A stretch of DNA of 64,000 nt, taken from contig CAAFZY010000005.1 of NCBI GenBank assembly GCA_900767645.1, positions 32,312-96,311 on the forward strand, in the 5' to 3' direction. Position numbers and translations under genes: made by a program. The notes under the pieces are model-generated. The model was not told the DNA's origin and searched no databases. It saw only the letters and a list, made by a program, of their open reading frames with translations. How positions within the stretch are numbered: position 1 is the first letter of the stretch; each line of letters opens with the position of its first letter. This document shows positions 1 to 8,922 of this stretch, piece after piece. The stretch is from Alphaproteobacteria bacterium. GTDB lineage: Bacteria > Pseudomonadota > Alphaproteobacteria > RF32 > CAG-239.

Positions 1-1320
1 TTTACCGGTAAGCGAGGCATTAACAAAGTTGCCGTTGGCATTAAGACTTATCGCGCCGTTAATGTTGCCGCCGCCGGCATTAAGGGTAAGCGGCGAAACG
101 TTTAGCACACCGTTATTTAAGGCAGCTTTAAGGCTGATGTTGTTAAAACTTAAAGTATCGTCAACCACAAACTGTTTGATATTGGCGGTCAGATTAGCGT
201 TTAATAAATTAAGCGGGCTTAAATCAAGCGGAGTGTCGGGCACAAATTCAGCCGCGTTGGCGCCGGCAATTAAATTAAAATTAAACGCCGTAGTTTGCGG
301 TTTGGCGGTTAGTGTTTGCAGGTTAAGCAAATTACTTTGCAGATTGGCGTTTATAAACGGTTTGCTTGAGGATAAATCAGCGCTGACAACGCCGTTTAAC
401 ATATTGCCGTTGACGTTAAGTTTTTTAATTTCGGCATTAATTTGTTGCATATTGCCGTTAAAATCAGTGTTGATAAACATATCGGGAGCGCCGAAATTTC
501 CGGCCGGATTACGGGCTTCTAAATTACCGCTGAAAGCAATGTCGTCAAATATATTTGCTAACATAACATCAGCTTTTGCAGTGGCGCCGAAAGCTTTAAC
601 ATCGGCTTTAACCGGATACTTCGCGGCTTTTTTAAGCAATGAATTAATTGAGCCGGCAATAACGGTTCCGCTGATATTTTGATTATTAGCGTCCACATTA
701 AACGCAATATTCAAATCAGAATCCATATCCTCGCTTTTAAGGCTGAAACTATTAATCACAATATTTTCGGTTTTATCGCTTTGCATATCCTGATAAACAA
801 CTTTGGCATTTTCAATGTTAAAACTTTTTGCCACAAATCCGGCAAGTAACGGTGTGGCGGCAACGGCAGCGGCTTTTTTGTCGTTTTTATTTTCAGCCTT
901 GAACTGTTTATTTGCCGTCGGCTTGGTAAAGTTCCAGTTTGGTGTGCCGTCGGCATTAATCGCCAAATTAATTTCAGGGTTAATTAAATTTACGGTGTTA
1001 ATCACCACTTCTTTTTTAAGCAGAGGCAAAACAGCAAACGAAACTTCAATATTTTTGGCGCTTACCATATTCGGTGTTTCCGCCCATTCGGCATTGGCAA
1101 ATGAAACGTCATTTAACACAATGGTCGGAACCAACGATATTTTTAAGCCGGCGTTTCCGGCTAAGGATAATTTGCGTCCGGTTTGCTCATAAGCAATTTT
1201 TTCGGCATAAGATTTATATTTGTTCAAATCAAATGTTTTGATAAAAACAAAACCGCCGATAACAAGCGCCGCCACTAAAAATAAAACAGTCGCAAAAATA
1301 ACTTTCAGCAATTTTTTCAT
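1..1320 (-). CDS. AsmA-family protein (5' part; runs off the window)
   Basis: The minus strand is open from an ATG at 1320 to base 1 (440 codons, no stop), so the gene continues beyond the left edge. The protein opens with MKKLLKVIFATVLFLVAAL, one N-terminal membrane anchor, and then has the repetitive beta-rich pattern of AsmA-like proteins, with alternating hydrophobic residues and many Asn, including a stretch near the start that reads GLKISLVPTIVLNDVSFAN. AsmA-like proteins are inner-membrane anchored and span the periplasm; known relatives affect outer-membrane lipid and protein homeostasis. A good ribosome site (AAGGAG) precedes the ATG. The gene begins 4 bases after the rluC stop, so the two are probably one operon. 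Family assignment is fairly sure, exact role unknown. Confidence 0.8.
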   Translation of the reverse strand, partial: MKKLLKVIFATVLFLVAALVIGGFVFIKTFDLNKYKSYAEKIAYEQTGRKLSLAGNAGLKISLVPTIVLNDVSFANAEWAETPNMVSAKNIEVSFAVLPLLKKEVVINTVNLINPEINLAINADGTPNWNFTKPTANKQFKAENKNDKKAAAVAATPLLAGFVAKSFNIENAKVVYQDMQSDKTENIVINSFSLKSEDMDSDLNIAFNVDANNQNISGTVIAGSINSLLKKAAKYPVKADVKAFGATAKADVMLANIFDDIAFSGNLEARNPAGNFGAPDMFINTDFNGNMQQINAEIKKLNVNGNMLNGVVSADLSSSKPFINANLQSNLLNLQTLTAKPQTTAFNFNLIAGANAAEFVPDTPLDLSPLNLLNANLTANIKQFVVDDTLSFNNISLKAALNNGVLNVSPLTLNAGGGNINGAISLNANGNFVNASLTGK

Positions 1321-1324
1321 GGAA

Positions 1325-2257
1325 TTATTTCTCCTTAAAATTTAACCCTAAAAATTTAATGTCATTTTTAAAATAGTCAGGCAGAGGGGCTTTGACAACC
1401 AGCTTTTTATTATAAACCGGCGATAAGTCGATTTTATAAGCATGCAAATGCAGCTTTGAACTTAATTCAGGAAAGCGCTTGCGCGATTGTCCGAAATATT
1501 TGTTGTCGCCTAAAATGGGGCAACCGGCGCATTCCATGTGCGCGCGAATCTGGTGGGTGCGTCCGGTTAAAGGTTCCGCGGTTAAAAGGGTGAATTTTTC
1601 TCCGGCAGTATCTAAAACCTTAAAACGAGTTACGGCTTTTTTACCTTCATCGCTCGGCTCCATTTTTTCACCTACTTTATCGAGCGCAATTTTAATTTCG
1701 CCTTCGGGATTTTTAAGATTGCCGATAGCAAGCACCAAATAAGTTTTTTGCAACATATGCTCGCGAAAAGCTTTGGTTAAAAGTTCGGCATAGCGGCGGT
1801 TGCGAGCAAGCACTAAAACGCCGCTGGTGTCTTTGTCAATGCGGTGAACAAGTTTGGGTTTTTCGGAATTTTCAAATTTTAATGCTTCAAGCATGCCGTC
1901 AATGTGGCGGTCGGTATTGGTTCCGCCTTGCACAGCCAATCCCGACGGTTTGTTTAATACAATAATGTTGTCATCTTTGAAAATAACCATAGATTGAATA
2001 AAATCAGTGTCGGATTTTGAAACCACATCCGGATTTTTAATTGCTTTTTCGTTGTCAAGCGGAGGCAGGCGCAATTCCTGCCCCGCACTTAAACGAGTGT
2101 TGGCCTCGGCTTTTTTGCCGTCAACTTTAATTTGTTTGGTGCGCAAAAGTTTTTGCAATCTGCCCAAAGTAAGAGAAGGATATTCTTTTAAAAACCAGCG
2201 ATTAAGTCTGATACCGTCATCTTCCGGTTTGATTTTTACAAAAGTTACGCCTGACAT
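1325..2257 (-). CDS. rluC: Ribosomal large-subunit pseudouridine synthase, RluC/RluD family
   Basis: 310 residues. An N-terminal S4 RNA-binding domain (about 15-70, RLQKLLRTKQIKVDGKK) is followed by the RluA-type catalytic domain with the signature HRIDKDTSGVLVLARN, whose Asp is the catalytic residue, and a downstream GRTHQIRAHM motif. It converts uridines of 23S rRNA to pseudouridine in the cytoplasm. The length and S4 domain fit RluC or RluD; RluC is preferred on overall layout, but the target positions cannot be read from sequence. It is followed after 4 bases by the asmA-like gene and preceded by a small unknown gene and rarA, all on the minus strand, which suggests a rarA-x-rluC-asmA transcription unit. 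Confidence 0.85.
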   Translation of the reverse strand: MSGVTFVKIKPEDDGIRLNRWFLKEYPSLTLGRLQKLLRTKQIKVDGKKAEANTRLSAGQELRLPPLDNEKAIKNPDVVSKSDTDFIQSMVIFKDDNIIVLNKPSGLAVQGGTNTDRHIDGMLEALKFENSEKPKLVHRIDKDTSGVLVLARNRRYAELLTKAFREHMLQKTYLVLAIGNLKNPEGEIKIALDKVGEKMEPSDEGKKAVTRFKVLDTAGEKFTLLTAEPLTGRTHQIRAHMECAGCPILGDNKYFGQSRKRFPELSSKLHLHAYKIDLSPVYNKKLVVKAPLPDYFKNDIKFLGLNFKEK

Positions 2258-2273
2258 TTATTTCTCACATAAG

Positions 2274-2570
2274 TTAATATGAACGGGTTTTACTTGTGCT
2301 TTTAACGGCTTTCATATTGTCGGCGCGGTTAAGCCTGAAGTTTAATTTGTGTAAAATCTGGTTGGCTCTGGACGGAGTAATATTAGCGGGTAAAACTCCG
2401 TTTAAACGATCAATGTGGGCGTTGTCCAAATTTTCAGATAAAGCCTGCAGCCCGTCTTCGTCTTTAACCACAACTGCGGCGCCGTGCTCGGCGGCATTGG
2501 CAATAATATCTGTCGACAAAGCATCGGCAGTTTGCGGATTTACAATCAGCACATGATTATATTCAGTCAT
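2274..2570 (-). CDS. Small conserved-looking protein of unknown function (98 aa)
   Basis: I chose the ATG at 2570 (MTEYNHVLIVNPQTADALS) over a longer frame because AAGGAT lies just upstream and because this start overlaps the rarA stop codon by 8 bases, a typical translationally coupled junction. The protein is soluble-looking, with an alternating beta/alpha start (HVLIVNPQ, AAVVVKDED) and a basic Lys/Arg-rich C-terminus. No family is recognised. Its position between rarA and rluC suggests co-transcription but does not identify a function. Confidence 0.6.
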   Translation of the reverse strand: MTEYNHVLIVNPQTADALSTDIIANAAEHGAAVVVKDEDGLQALSENLDNAHIDRLNGVLPANITPSRANQILHKLNFRLNRADNMKAVKSTSKTRSY

Positions 2571-3888
2571 TTTTAATATCCTTCTTTTGTTTTTGTTGTT
2601 TTTCACGGCGCAGATTATCAAAATAATCAATCCGTTTTTTAATTTCGCGCTCAAAGCCGCGTTCAACCGGATAATATAACTTCACCCGATTAATACCGTC
2701 CGGAAAATAATTTTGACCCGAAAATCCGTCTTCCAGATCTTGGTCATAAACATAACCGTCGTGGTATCCGAGTTGTTTCATTAATTTGGTCGGAGCATTT
2801 AAAATGTGCTTAGGCGGCATTAAAGAGCCGGTTTGTTTGGCCAGCTCAAACGCTTTGTGCATAGCCTTGTAAACGCCGGCCGATTTAGGCGCGGTTGCCA
2901 AATAGGCAACAAGCTGCATAATGGCAAGCTCGCCTTCCGGTGAGCCCAAGCGTTCATAAACTTCAGCGCAAGATAAAGCTTGAGTAACGGCGTTAGGATC
3001 GGCAAGCGAAACATCTTCAACCGAAAACCTGATTAAACGTCGCAAAATATAACGCGGGTCTTCGCCCGATGAAAGCATGCGCGCAACCCAGTATAAAGCG
3101 GCGTCAACATCGGAGCCGCGCAACGATTTATGTACCGCGGAAATAAGATTGTAGTGTCCGTCGCGCCCTTTATCATATACCGGCGCGCGGGAACGAATAA
3201 TATTTACAATGTTATCTTTGTTAAAAATTTCGCCTTCTTTGGCATAGGACCAAACGCTTTCCGCCAAATTAAGAATATATCGGCCGTCACCGTCGGCAGT
3301 TTCTTTCATTAATTGACGAGCCTCATCATCAACCGGTAACTTGCGTCCGATTTCTTTTTCGGCGCGCTGTAATAAAATTTCAAAATCATCAGAAGTCAGG
3401 CGGTTCAAAACAAATACCTGACAGCGTGAAAGCAAAGCGGCATTAAGTTCAAATGACGGGTTTTCAGTGGTGGCTCCGACCAAAATTACCGTGCCGTCTT
3501 CAACGTAAGGCAAAAAGCCGTCTTGTTGTGATTTGTTGAAGCGATGAATTTCATCAACAAACAGCAAAGTGCCTTTACCTTGAGTGGCGCGACGTTCTTG
3601 AGCATATTGAAAGACGCGTTTTAAATCAGCCACACCGGAAAATACGGCGGAAATTTGCTCAAAATATAAATTGGTATGCTCAGCAATTAAGCGGGCGATG
3701 GTGGTTTTGCCGCACCCCGGAGGTCCCCACAAAATAAAAGAAGAAATTTTGCCGGAGGCAAGCATGCGGCCGAGCGGGGCATTGGCTCCGACAATATGAT
3801 TCTGTCCCACAACTTCGGCTAAAGTTTGCGGACGGAGCCTGTCGGCTAAAGGCCTTTTGACCTGATTTGAAAAAAGCGTTTCTTCCAT
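2563..3888 (-). CDS. rarA: Replication-associated recombination protein A (AAA+ ATPase)
   Basis: 441 residues, normal for RarA/MgsA. It begins with the family's RPLADRLRPQTLAEVVGQ, has a Walker A GPPGCGKTT at residues 55-63 and a Walker B LLFVDEIHRFNKSQQD around 108-123, then sensor motif GATTENPSFELN and the tetramerisation C-terminus. Known role: a clamp-loader-like ATPase acting at stalled replication forks together with RecA and SSB. The gene starts a minus-strand cluster running to rluC and asmA. Recognition is confident. Confidence 0.93.
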   Translation of the reverse strand: MEETLFSNQVKRPLADRLRPQTLAEVVGQNHIVGANAPLGRMLASGKISSFILWGPPGCGKTTIARLIAEHTNLYFEQISAVFSGVADLKRVFQYAQERRATQGKGTLLFVDEIHRFNKSQQDGFLPYVEDGTVILVGATTENPSFELNAALLSRCQVFVLNRLTSDDFEILLQRAEKEIGRKLPVDDEARQLMKETADGDGRYILNLAESVWSYAKEGEIFNKDNIVNIIRSRAPVYDKGRDGHYNLISAVHKSLRGSDVDAALYWVARMLSSGEDPRYILRRLIRFSVEDVSLADPNAVTQALSCAEVYERLGSPEGELAIMQLVAYLATAPKSAGVYKAMHKAFELAKQTGSLMPPKHILNAPTKLMKQLGYHDGYVYDQDLEDGFSGQNYFPDGINRVKLYYPVERGFEREIKKRIDYFDNLRREKQQKQKKDIKND

Positions 3889-3984
3889 AATTACAGCTAT
3901 AATATCCGGATAAATTTTCAGTATGCGAATAATACCACAAATTTTGTTTTCAACAACATTTATTTTGCGGATTTTTAAATAAAT

Positions 3985-5238
3985 TTAACCGCGGGTGCGT
4001 TCACCGCGCGAGCGCATCATTTGGGCAGTATCAATGACTGAGGAGCGAACGCTTTCAGATTTTGCGCTTTGTAAAAATTTTTCTTTTGCCTGTCGCAATT
4101 TTTCTTCTTTTTCGCGACGTTGGGCTTGTTCATAACCTTCATAATCGGTTAAATCAATGCTTTTTTCTTCTTTTTTATCTTCCATGCGCATTTCACGAAC
4201 TTCACGTTTACGCGCTTCAATTACGCGGCGCATTTCTTCATTGTGTTCTTTGGCGAGTTTATCTTCTTTTTCTTCAGTGGTTTTATGGAATTGTTCTAAA
4301 ATTTCTTCATCTTTAGGTTCCGGCTTGCCGGCAATGGCGCGATAGATTTGTTTGCTTGATTTTAGAAGTTGCTCAATGGTTATTCCGGGGTGCTTGGTTA
4401 AATCAAGGGTGCCGGCGGAACCTCTGCCGTTAAATAAGGGGCTGAAGTCAATACCGCGCAGCCGAGAGCGCTTCTTCTTCGGAGCTAAAATTTGTTTTAA
4501 TTCTTTGGGCGTCGGCATACGACCCAAAGCTTGAGCAATTTGCTCTACGCTGATAATACATTCGCTCAAGTCAAGTTCAAAAATATTTACGCCGGTAAAA
4601 TCAACGCCGGTAAAATCAACCCCGCGCAGGTTTACAAAACGCAAGTCGATTTTGGAAAAGTCGAGCAAAGTTAAGTTCATGCGGCTTAAATTTAATTTGT
4701 GCGGGTAATAAACCGCCAAATATTCCACCAATGCCTGCAGTTCTTCAATGGCCAAACGGTCCATTTCAACGTTTAGCAAAATGGCGTCTTGAATATCGGC
4801 GTCAACCAAAACAACGCCGTTCATTTTGGCGCCGGTAAAGTTGGTTCCGCGTAATTTTGCCGATGAAAAGACTGCGCCGTTTAAGTTGGCGCCTGATAAG
4901 TCGGCTCCGGACAAGTCGGCTCCGGTAAAGTCAGCGCCTTCCAAATCTGATTTGGAAAAGTCGGTTTCTTTTAAGTCAGAACCGGAAAAGCTTGCTCCTT
5001 TTAAGCTTTCGCCGCTGTATTTGCCGCCGCGTAAAACTTTGCCGCTGAAGTTAAAGCCCGTGTCAAGCGGAACGCGATTATAAGTTCCGTTGTTTTGAGT
5101 GTCGGTAATTTCGGAAATGGCTTGCCACGAAAAATTATTTTTATACATTTGCTCAACGTCAAGCATGTCGCCATCACGCGCCGCGCGGGCTTTTTCGCGT
5201 ATTCCGTCAAGGTTAAATGTTTTTTTAAAATCAGCCAT
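3985..5238 (-). CDS. Pentapeptide-repeat protein with charged coiled-coil tail
   Basis: 417 residues. Roughly residues 65-215 form pentapeptide repeats of the A(D/N)LXX type (for example GADFTGADLSGADLSGANL), which fold as a right-handed quadrilateral beta-helix. The repeats resume briefly (FVNLRGVDFTGVDFTG) before a linker, and residues about 300-400 are a Lys/Glu/Arg-rich predicted coiled coil. No signal peptide or membrane segment is seen, so it is probably cytoplasmic. Some pentapeptide proteins mimic DNA and bind gyrase, but the long charged tail here is not typical of those and no specific function can be assigned. Confidence 0.8.
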   Translation of the reverse strand: MADFKKTFNLDGIREKARAARDGDMLDVEQMYKNNFSWQAISEITDTQNNGTYNRVPLDTGFNFSGKVLRGGKYSGESLKGASFSGSDLKETDFSKSDLEGADFTGADLSGADLSGANLNGAVFSSAKLRGTNFTGAKMNGVVLVDADIQDAILLNVEMDRLAIEELQALVEYLAVYYPHKLNLSRMNLTLLDFSKIDLRFVNLRGVDFTGVDFTGVNIFELDLSECIISVEQIAQALGRMPTPKELKQILAPKKKRSRLRGIDFSPLFNGRGSAGTLDLTKHPGITIEQLLKSSKQIYRAIAGKPEPKDEEILEQFHKTTEEKEDKLAKEHNEEMRRVIEARKREVREMRMEDKKEEKSIDLTDYEGYEQAQRREKEEKLRQAKEKFLQSAKSESVRSSVIDTAQMMRSRGERTRG

Positions 5239-5303
5239 CTTGTCAGCCCCGATTTAAACTAAAAATATCATAGCTTAATTTTTGTTTTTTTACAAATAAA
5301 ATT

Positions 5304-6590
5304 TTATGATTGGCCGGTTTGGTGTTTGGCCAGATATTTAACTGAAATTATGCCGGGGATGCTGAATGCTGCGGCAATTATAAAAAATATCGGCCATGAA
5401 ACCAGTTGTGCCAACAGTCCGCTGGTTGCCGAAAATACGTCGCGTGCCAGACTCATCAGCGATGACAACAGGGCGTACTGCGTGGCGGTGTACAGAACGT
5501 TGCATAATGACGAGATGTAAGCAACAAAAGCGGTGGTTGCCATACCGGACGAAAAATTTTCAAGCGTGATAACAACGGTCAAGAGCGGCACATTGTGACC
5601 GGCAAGGGCTTGCAGACTGAACAGCAAAGTGGTTAAGCCCTGAATAAATCCGCATAAATATAAGCCTTTAAATAAACCGATTTTTTTGAGCAACACTCCG
5701 CCGAAAAGGCCGCCGGCAATGGTTGCCGCCATGCCATAAATTTTGATAACATACGCAATTTCGGCTTTGGAAAAGCCCATGTCATCATAAAACGGAAACG
5801 ACATCGGGGCAAAATAAGCGTCGCTCATACGGTAAATAAAAATCAAGAAGATAATCAGCGGCCAATGTTCGTGTTTGGTAAAATCTTGAAGAGGAGCTTT
5901 AACCGAATGAGTGAAAAATTCTGATACGCGAGTGCGAATCGGTTTATGCGAATCGGTGATGTATTTAAATCCGGTATCAGGCTCTTTAATCAGCAACAAG
6001 GTAATAAAACCGATAACGGAGCCTGACGCCATAATCATATATACATTGTTCCAGCTCATTATGGCAGCGAGCCACAACGCGCCGGCGCCGGAAAAAATTA
6101 AGCCGAGGCGATACCCCAAAACAAATACTGCCGCGCCGGAGGCTTGTTCGTTGGGAGTGTCTTTAAATGTTTCAACCCGATAGGCATCAAGAATAATATC
6201 AAGAGATGCCGACGAAAAACATACCGCAGCCGCGCAAACCCAAATTAAGCGATGTTGGTATTCGGGATTAACCGCACTCATGGCCATAACAGCCAAAAAC
6301 AGCAAAATTTGCATTAAAAGCCCCCAACTGCGGCGGCGTCCTAAGCGCCATAACAGCGGAAGTTTGACATTGTCGAGCAAAGGTGACCACACCCACTTAA
6401 AAGCATACGGAATTTTTACAAGCGAAAAAGCGCCGATGGCGGCATAAGTCCAGCCGGCTTCTTTAAGCCATAAACTTAAAGTGCTGAACACCAGCAAAAA
6501 CGGAAAGCCGCTCGCAAAACCCAAAGCGGTTAAAGCCGCCATTTTGCGGTTGAAGTAAATTTTATATATGTTTTTTAATTTGCTTATCAT
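5304..6590 (-). CDS. ampG: AmpG-type muropeptide permease (major facilitator superfamily)
   Basis: 428 residues with about 12 hydrophobic segments. The N-terminus (ALGFASGFPFLLVFSTLSLW, then LKEAGWTYAAIGAFSLVKIP) and the following LGRRRSWGLLMQ loop match AmpG permeases. AmpG carries GlcNAc-anhydroMurNAc-peptides from periplasm to cytoplasm for murein recycling. The Mur ligase and LD-carboxypeptidase genes at 35-37 kb would act on the imported material, supporting the call. It lies 65 bases upstream of the pentapeptide gene on the same strand. Confidence 0.85.
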   Translation of the reverse strand: MISKLKNIYKIYFNRKMAALTALGFASGFPFLLVFSTLSLWLKEAGWTYAAIGAFSLVKIPYAFKWVWSPLLDNVKLPLLWRLGRRRSWGLLMQILLFLAVMAMSAVNPEYQHRLIWVCAAAVCFSSASLDIILDAYRVETFKDTPNEQASGAAVFVLGYRLGLIFSGAGALWLAAIMSWNNVYMIMASGSVIGFITLLLIKEPDTGFKYITDSHKPIRTRVSEFFTHSVKAPLQDFTKHEHWPLIIFLIFIYRMSDAYFAPMSFPFYDDMGFSKAEIAYVIKIYGMAATIAGGLFGGVLLKKIGLFKGLYLCGFIQGLTTLLFSLQALAGHNVPLLTVVITLENFSSGMATTAFVAYISSLCNVLYTATQYALLSSLMSLARDVFSATSGLLAQLVSWPIFFIIAAAFSIPGIISVKYLAKHQTGQS

Positions 6591-6644
6591 AAAACAAATT
6601 AAAACACCGAATCGTTTAAATTAGGGTTAAAGCGGACATTAAAA

Positions 6645-6664
6645 AAGCTCCCGAACGGGAGCTT
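6645..6664 (-). terminator. Rho-independent terminator after the lipoprotein gene
   Basis: A perfect 8-bp stem (aagctccc / gggagctt) with a 4-base loop is followed on the minus strand by TTTTTT. It sits 5 bases beyond the stop of the lipoprotein gene at 6670. Confidence 0.88.
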
Positions 6665-6669
6665 AAATT

Positions 6670-7278
6670 TTAATATTCGGTAATGTCGTTGTTGTTTTTA
6701 ACATACATATTTAAGTATTGGTGAATGTTTTGTTCCATACGCATGTTAAATTCGTCAAAGAGCTTATAAACCATTTCGTTCCAGTATTTTTCTTTATCTT
6801 CAATGCTAGTGTCAATCGGCATGGTCAGCTCGCGCCATGCTTCAATAGAAGTTTGCGCTTGCGATTGCCCGTTGGCGGAACTGATTTTTAACACTACCGA
6901 CAAAGTTGCGCGGTATTTTAAGTTATCTTTGTAAAACAGCTGCGGGGCTTTTTCTTCCGTTTCGGTAACGCTGGCGTCTTTGATTATAAATTCAGCCACA
7001 CGGTTAGATGAAAAGTCGACCGCTTCCAACCGGTCGTGCGCCCAGATGCGAGCGGTTTTTTCAATAGAAATCGGGAACAGATGCTCAACGTTCGGACGGG
7101 TAAAAGACGGGGTAAATTCAGAAATAACGTCAATTTTGCCAACCTGAAGTTCAATTTTTGGTTTGTTATCAAAGCGTGGTTCGGTAAAGCGGCGCGGTTC
7201 GGCAACATCTGTTTGACCGGCGCAAGCGCTGATTAACAAAACGGCGACAGCCGCAAAAAATTTATATAATCTGTTCAT
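6670..7278 (-). CDS. Predicted lipoprotein of unknown function
   Basis: 202 residues with a lipoprotein signal: MNRLYKFFAAVAVLLISAC, lipobox LISAC with the modified Cys at residue 19. The mature part is mixed alpha/beta with a long predicted helix near the C-terminus (EKYWNEMVYKLFDEFNMRME). No named family is recognised. It is a single gene with its own terminator, placed between hslO and ampG on the minus strand, and would be anchored to the inner or outer membrane facing the periplasm. Confidence 0.75.
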   Translation of the reverse strand: MNRLYKFFAAVAVLLISACAGQTDVAEPRRFTEPRFDNKPKIELQVGKIDVISEFTPSFTRPNVEHLFPISIEKTARIWAHDRLEAVDFSSNRVAEFIIKDASVTETEEKAPQLFYKDNLKYRATLSVVLKISSANGQSQAQTSIEAWRELTMPIDTSIEDKEKYWNEMVYKLFDEFNMRMEQNIHQYLNMYVKNNNDITEY

Positions 7279-7370
7279 TTTTCTAATCCGTTGTTTTTAG
7301 CTAAAAAGTTTGTCTTTAAGTTAAGATAAACTTTATTTAATACAAAATTTGCGCTTATGCAAGCACTTAA

Positions 7371-8297
7371 TTAGTGTTTTAGCAATTCGTTTTTATCAAA
7401 AACGTATTTTTCGGAGCAAAAACTGCAGGTCGCGGTAATTTTGCCGTCGTCTTCCGCCATGGAATTAATTTCTTCAGGCTTAAAGGCGCTTAAAGTGCCG
7501 AGTAATTTTTCACGACTGCAACGGCAACCGAAAGAATAAGCTTTTTCGCGTCCGATTTGCAGGTTGCTGCTGTGGAACAGGCGGTGCAAAATTTTAGGCG
7601 TTGATAAATCGGCGTTAAACATCTCGTCATCGGTTAAACTGCCGACAAAAACTTCAGCCTCATTCCAAAGTTCTTTAACCGCTTCTTCATCAAGATTTTG
7701 CTCATTGCCGCCTTTGAGCGGAACTTTTTGCATTAAAATTCCGGCGGCTTGCCAACTTTGACTTTCGCCCTCGGGGTGCTTTACAAAAAGTTTTAAGATG
7801 GTGTCAATTTGTTCCGATTGCTTAAAATAACGCAAAGCGAGTTCGGTTAAGGTTTTTCCTTGCAGGTCAACCACGCCCTGATAGGTTTCGGTTTCATGTC
7901 CTTGGTCAATGGTAAACGCCATATATCCGCCGCCGACAAGGTGCGGAAGCTCCTCAATTATATCGCCGGTTTTGCGGAGCTTTTTGGCCTCAGCCAATTT
8001 TTGCTCGTCAAATTTGGCGCAAGCGCGGATTTTGCCCTCAGAGGTAACGTCGGCAACCAAAACCGAGACCGGTCCGTTGCCTTGAATTTGTAAGGTAAAC
8101 AGCCCGTTATATTTTAGGGCGTCGGCAAGCAAAACCGACAAAGCCGTGGTTTCGGCCAAAGCCGAAGAAACATCTTGCGGATAATTGTGCTTGCCCAAAA
8201 TGGTTTGCAAAACATCGTTCAAGCGAACAACCCGCCCCATAAAAGCGCCGTTGTTGGTGTAAAAAGATACACAAGTGTCAAAATTTTTATTGGTCAA
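7371..8297 (-). CDS. hslO: Redox-regulated chaperone Hsp33
   Basis: 308 residues. The C-terminus carries the four-cysteine zinc site of Hsp33 as CRC (in FGCRCSREKLLG) and CSFC (in TCSFCSEKY). The middle contains the family's GPVSVLVADVTSEGKIRAC-like segment and the LVGGGYMAFTIDQG core. On oxidation Hsp33 releases zinc, unfolds partly and holds other unfolding proteins in the cytoplasm. The start is an ATG at 8297; recX is divergent 68 bases away, so the two promoters lie back to back. Confidence 0.94.
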   Translation of the reverse strand: MTNKNFDTCVSFYTNNGAFMGRVVRLNDVLQTILGKHNYPQDVSSALAETTALSVLLADALKYNGLFTLQIQGNGPVSVLVADVTSEGKIRACAKFDEQKLAEAKKLRKTGDIIEELPHLVGGGYMAFTIDQGHETETYQGVVDLQGKTLTELALRYFKQSEQIDTILKLFVKHPEGESQSWQAAGILMQKVPLKGGNEQNLDEEAVKELWNEAEVFVGSLTDDEMFNADLSTPKILHRLFHSSNLQIGREKAYSFGCRCSREKLLGTLSAFKPEEINSMAEDDGKITATCSFCSEKYVFDKNELLKH

Positions 8298-8364
8298 TTT
8301 TTTAATCCTTTGTATTATACTTTCAGTTATGTTGTAATCTAGTGTAAAATGAAAGAGTTTTCAA

Positions 8365-8922
8365 GTGTCAGATTTTGAAGAACAGCCTCGCAAGCCGAAA
8401 GCATTGCGCAAAATTACCAAGCAAAGGCTTAAAAATGTAGGTTTATATTACTTAAAGCGCTTTGAGTCGTCGGAGGATAATTTAAGGCAGGTGTTGCGGC
8501 GGCGGGTGAATGATTACGCTTATTATAATCCGGATTTTAACAAAACGGAGGCATACGGCTGGATAGAAGAAGTTTTAAGCGATTTTACCGGTTGGAAATA
8601 TATTGACGATGAGCGATATGCCTCGCTTAAAGCGCGCGATTACTTAAATGCCGGAAAGCCTGAGCGCTACATTAAAGCTAAGCTCAAGCAAAAAGGGGTT
8701 GATGAAAACATAATTGCCGAAGTTTTAAGCAAGCAGGAATATGACTCCAAAGAAATGGCGCTTAACTTTGCCAAAAAGAAAAAAATCGGTCCGTTTCGCC
8801 CCGATGAAGAAAGCCGCAAGCTTAATCGGCAAAAAGATATGGGAACATTAATCCGCGCCGGCTTTGACTATGACACGGCGGCAGAGGTTTTAGGTGAGGA
8901 ATTGTTTGGCGGAGAATACTAA
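8365..8922 (+). CDS. recX: RecX-family regulator of RecA
   Basis: 185 residues starting at GTG 8365; an upstream ATG at 8349 is out of frame. The protein has the RecX three-helix repeats: LKNVGLYYLKRFESSEDNLR, a middle segment with WKYIDDERYASLKARDYLNAG, and KAKLKQKGVDENIIAEVL. RecX binds RecA filaments and limits strand exchange. Its stop overlaps the start of the next gene (TAATG, 1 base), so the two are translationally coupled. recA is not in the window. Confidence 0.85.
   Translation: MSDFEEQPRKPKALRKITKQRLKNVGLYYLKRFESSEDNLRQVLRRRVNDYAYYNPDFNKTEAYGWIEEVLSDFTGWKYIDDERYASLKARDYLNAGKPERYIKAKLKQKGVDENIIAEVLSKQEYDSKEMALNFAKKKKIGPFRPDEESRKLNRQKDMGTLIRAGFDYDTAAEVLGEELFGGEY

Noticed and set aside
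29..682. Long plus-strand open frame at the left edge
   Set aside because: It is the reverse of the AsmA-like gene on the minus strand, which has a proper start, ribosome site and protein pattern.
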